From: Clostridia bacterium
Lineage (GTDB): Bacteria > Bacillota > Clostridia > Christensenellales > Aristaeellaceae
Assembly: GCA_017516305.1 (NCBI GenBank)
Contig: JAFXDB010000242.1
Span: forward strand, 1 to 51,862
Length of the DNA stretch: 51,862 bases
Direction: 5' to 3'
Below, piece after piece: positions 50,453-51,862 of this stretch (within the stretch, counting starts at the first letter, position 1; each line of letters begins with the position of its first letter). Both the position numbers and the translations under genes were made by a program. Below the pieces are notes generated by a model. The model was not told the DNA's origin. It was given only the letters and a program-made list of their open reading frames with translations, and made no database searches.

Positions 50453-51862
50453 TCACGCATTTTCCGGCGCGTCGCTGTCCTTCTTCCTGCGGGTACGGGG
50501 CTTCCTGGGCTGTTCCGCAGCCTTCACGGGCGTTTCCGCATCGGCCTTCTTTCGCCGGGCACGGGGCTTCGGCTGCTCTTCCGGGGCAGGCGCTTCTGCC
50601 GGGATATCAGCCTCCTCCTGCGCCTTGTCCGGCTTCACCACGGCAATGCGGCCGTCCTCCACCGTCAGGCGCACCATGTCGCCCAGGGCGATGTTGCCGC
50701 TGAGCAGCTCCTCGGAGAGGGTGTCCTCCACGGTGCGCTGGATCAGGCGGCGCAGAGGCCGTGCGCCGTACTTGACGTCGTAGCCCTCGCGGGAGAGCTT
50801 CTCCTCCACCGCCTCGTCCCAGGTCATGTGGATGGCCCGCTCCTGCAGACGGCCCGCCACCTGCGTCAGCATCAGCCGGGCAATGGCGCGGATATTCTCC
50901 TCATTCAGGGCGTGGAAAACAATCATCTCGTCGACGCGGTTGATGAATTCAGGCCGGAACACATCCTTGACCGCCTTCATCACCGCGTCACGCAGAGCGG
51001 TGTGGTCGCCGGACTCGGACGCCTTCTGCGCGCCGAAGCCCAGGGAACGGGTCGTCACCAGGTCATGAGCGCCGGCGTTGGAGGTCATGACGATGATGGT
51101 GTTCTTGAAGGACACCACGCGGCCGGTGGAATCCGTCAGGCGGCCATCCTCCAGCAGCTGCAGCAGGACATTGAACACGTCCGGGTGCGCCTTTTCCACC
51201 TCGTCCAGCAGCACCACGGAATAGGGCTTGCGTCGCACCGCCTCCGTCAGCTGACCGCCCTCCTCATGCCCGACATAGCCGGGAGGCGAGCCGATCATCC
51301 GGGACACGGCATGCTTCTCCATGTACTCGGACATGTCGATGCGGATCACGGCGTTCTCATCGCCGAACATGGCTTCTCCCAGGGCGCGGCACAGCTCCGT
51401 TTTGCCCACGCCCGTGGGGCCCAGGAACACAAAAGAGCCAATGGGCCGCCGGGGATCCTTCAGGCCCGCGCGGGCACGGCGGATGGCGCGGGACACGGCT
51501 GTGATGGCCTCATGCTGACCGATCACGCGCTCGTGCAGCACGTCCTCCAGGTGCAGCAGCTTCTCCTTTTCGCTCTGGGTCATCTTCGTCACCGGAATCC
51601 CCGTCCAGCGGGACACGACGGCCGCAATATTCTCCGCGTTCACCTCGCCCACGACGCCGGACTGCTTCTCCTTGCGTTGCTGCCGCAGCTGCTCCACCTC
51701 TGCCTGCAGCGCGCGGGCACGATCCCGGAGCGTCGCCGCTTCCTCAAAATCGCCCCGGTCAGCAGCGGATTTCTTCTGCTTTTCCAGCGTGTCCAGCTCA
51801 TGTTCCTTGCTGCGCAGGTCGGGGGAAGCCGCAAAGGCGTCGATGCGCACGCAGGAGCAGGC
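50453..51862 (-). CDS. clpC: ATP-dependent Clp protease ATP-binding subunit ClpC (3' part)
   Basis: The last 470 codons; the frame stays open through the right edge, so the N-terminal domain and first AAA+ module are missing. Visible: the end of AAA-1, a UVR motif in the linker ([16 protein letters not shown]), [13 protein letters not shown], the second AAA+ module with Walker [16 protein letters not shown], Walker [16 protein letters not shown], sensor 1 [20 protein letters not shown] and the C-terminal [19 protein letters not shown] linker means ClpC rather than ClpB. The C-terminus carries an extra tail of about 50 residues with PRARRKK and PRTRRKK blocks, not usual for ClpC. It would feed substrates to ClpP. 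Confidence 0.93.
   Translation of the reverse strand, partial: ACSCVRIDAFAASPDLRSKEHELDTLEKQKKSAADRGDFEEAATLRDRARALQAEVEQLRQQRKEKQSGVVGEVNAENIAAVVSRWTGIPVTKMTQSEKEKLLHLEDVLHERVIGQHEAITAVSRAIRRARAGLKDPRRPIGSFVFLGPTGVGKTELCRALGEAMFGDENAVIRIDMSEYMEKHAVSRMIGSPPGYVGHEEGGQLTEAVRRKPYSVVLLDEVEKAHPDVFNVLLQLLEDGRLTDSTGRVVSFKNTIIVMTSNAGAHDLVTTRSLGFGAQKASESGDHTALRDAVMKAVKDVFRPEFINRVDEMIVFHALNEENIRAIARLMLTQVAGRLQERAIHMTWDEAVEEKLSREGYDVKYGARPLRRLIQRTVEDTLSEELLSGNIALGDMVRLTVEDGRIAVVKPDKAQEEADIPAEAPAPEEQPKPRARRKKADAETPVKAAEQPRKPRTRRKKDSDAPENA

Overview
The window reads as chromosome from a GC-rich, Gram-positive, anaerobe-type member of Bacillota, class Clostridia. The evidence is an HrcA/CIRCE heat-shock operon, ClpC with a UVR linker, RqcH (NFACT), a CotF-like coat protein, GerM-domain proteins, many TTGNNN-N17-TATNNT promoters with AGGAGG-type ribosome binding sites, and no outer-membrane genes. 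A more exact placement (for example an uncultured gut or rumen Christensenellales-like lineage) is a guess. No rRNA, tRNA, CRISPR array, prophage or insertion sequence was seen. The segment is mostly housekeeping with small accessory patches.

Layout. 1-1.9 kb: hrcA-grpE on the minus strand behind a perfect CIRCE element. 1.9-6.6 kb: a secreted YARHG protein, then trmL, a small membrane protein, a family 4 uracil-DNA glycosylase, a GNAT acetyltransferase and an esterase. 6.6-11.1 kb: a minus-strand operon uvrB - 46-aa microprotein - membrane protein - metallophosphoesterase - inositol monophosphatase family protein. 11.3-12.9 kb: a membrane-bound XRE regulator with a palindromic operator, and an alpha/beta hydrolase. 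12.95-16.1 kb: a methionine ABC importer metQ-metN-metI. 16.2-18 kb: a four-PG-domain L,D-transpeptidase. 18-19.7 kb: two tandem paralogous membrane proteins, one frameshifted, plus a small XRE regulator behind a large inverted-repeat operator. 19.8-24.3 kb: a MoxR-DUF58-TgpA (transglutaminase) operon. 24.5-27.7 kb: a BspA-like leucine-rich-repeat lipoprotein with an embedded transglutaminase. 27.8-30.7 kb: a GerM protein and RqcH. 30.8-37.1 kb: GH51 arabinofuranosidase, XRE regulator and partner, metF, a CotF-like protein and GH31 glucosidase. 37.2-42.7 kb: rpiB, a ZnuBC-like transporter without its binding protein, a large unrecognised protein, an M19 dipeptidase and an orphan LolD/MacB-type ATPase. 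42.8-49 kb: response regulator - histidine kinase - two GerM lipoproteins - a degenerate P-type-ATPase-like membrane protein. 49-50.4 kb: HtrA. 50.45 kb to the edge: the 3' part of clpC.

The most interesting part is the methionine importer. Its mRNA appears to begin, under a TTGACA-N17-TATGCT promoter, with a 31-codon leader peptide holding 9 Met and 5 Cys, followed by a strong intrinsic terminator before metQ. This is the layout of ribosome-mediated attenuation, in a phylum where methionine genes are usually controlled by SAM riboswitches or T-boxes. The metQ product also looks like a circular permutant of the MetQ fold: the canonical C-terminal half (beginning IAVPNDPTN) lies directly after the signal peptide and the canonical N-terminal half follows it. 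It has no lipobox cysteine.

Other points of note are the P-type ATPase-like pseudoenzyme attached to the two-component/GerM operon, the resemblance of that operon to actinobacterial mtrA-mtrB-lpqB, and three strong unexplained operator palindromes. All calls come from reading the sequence; none was checked against a database.
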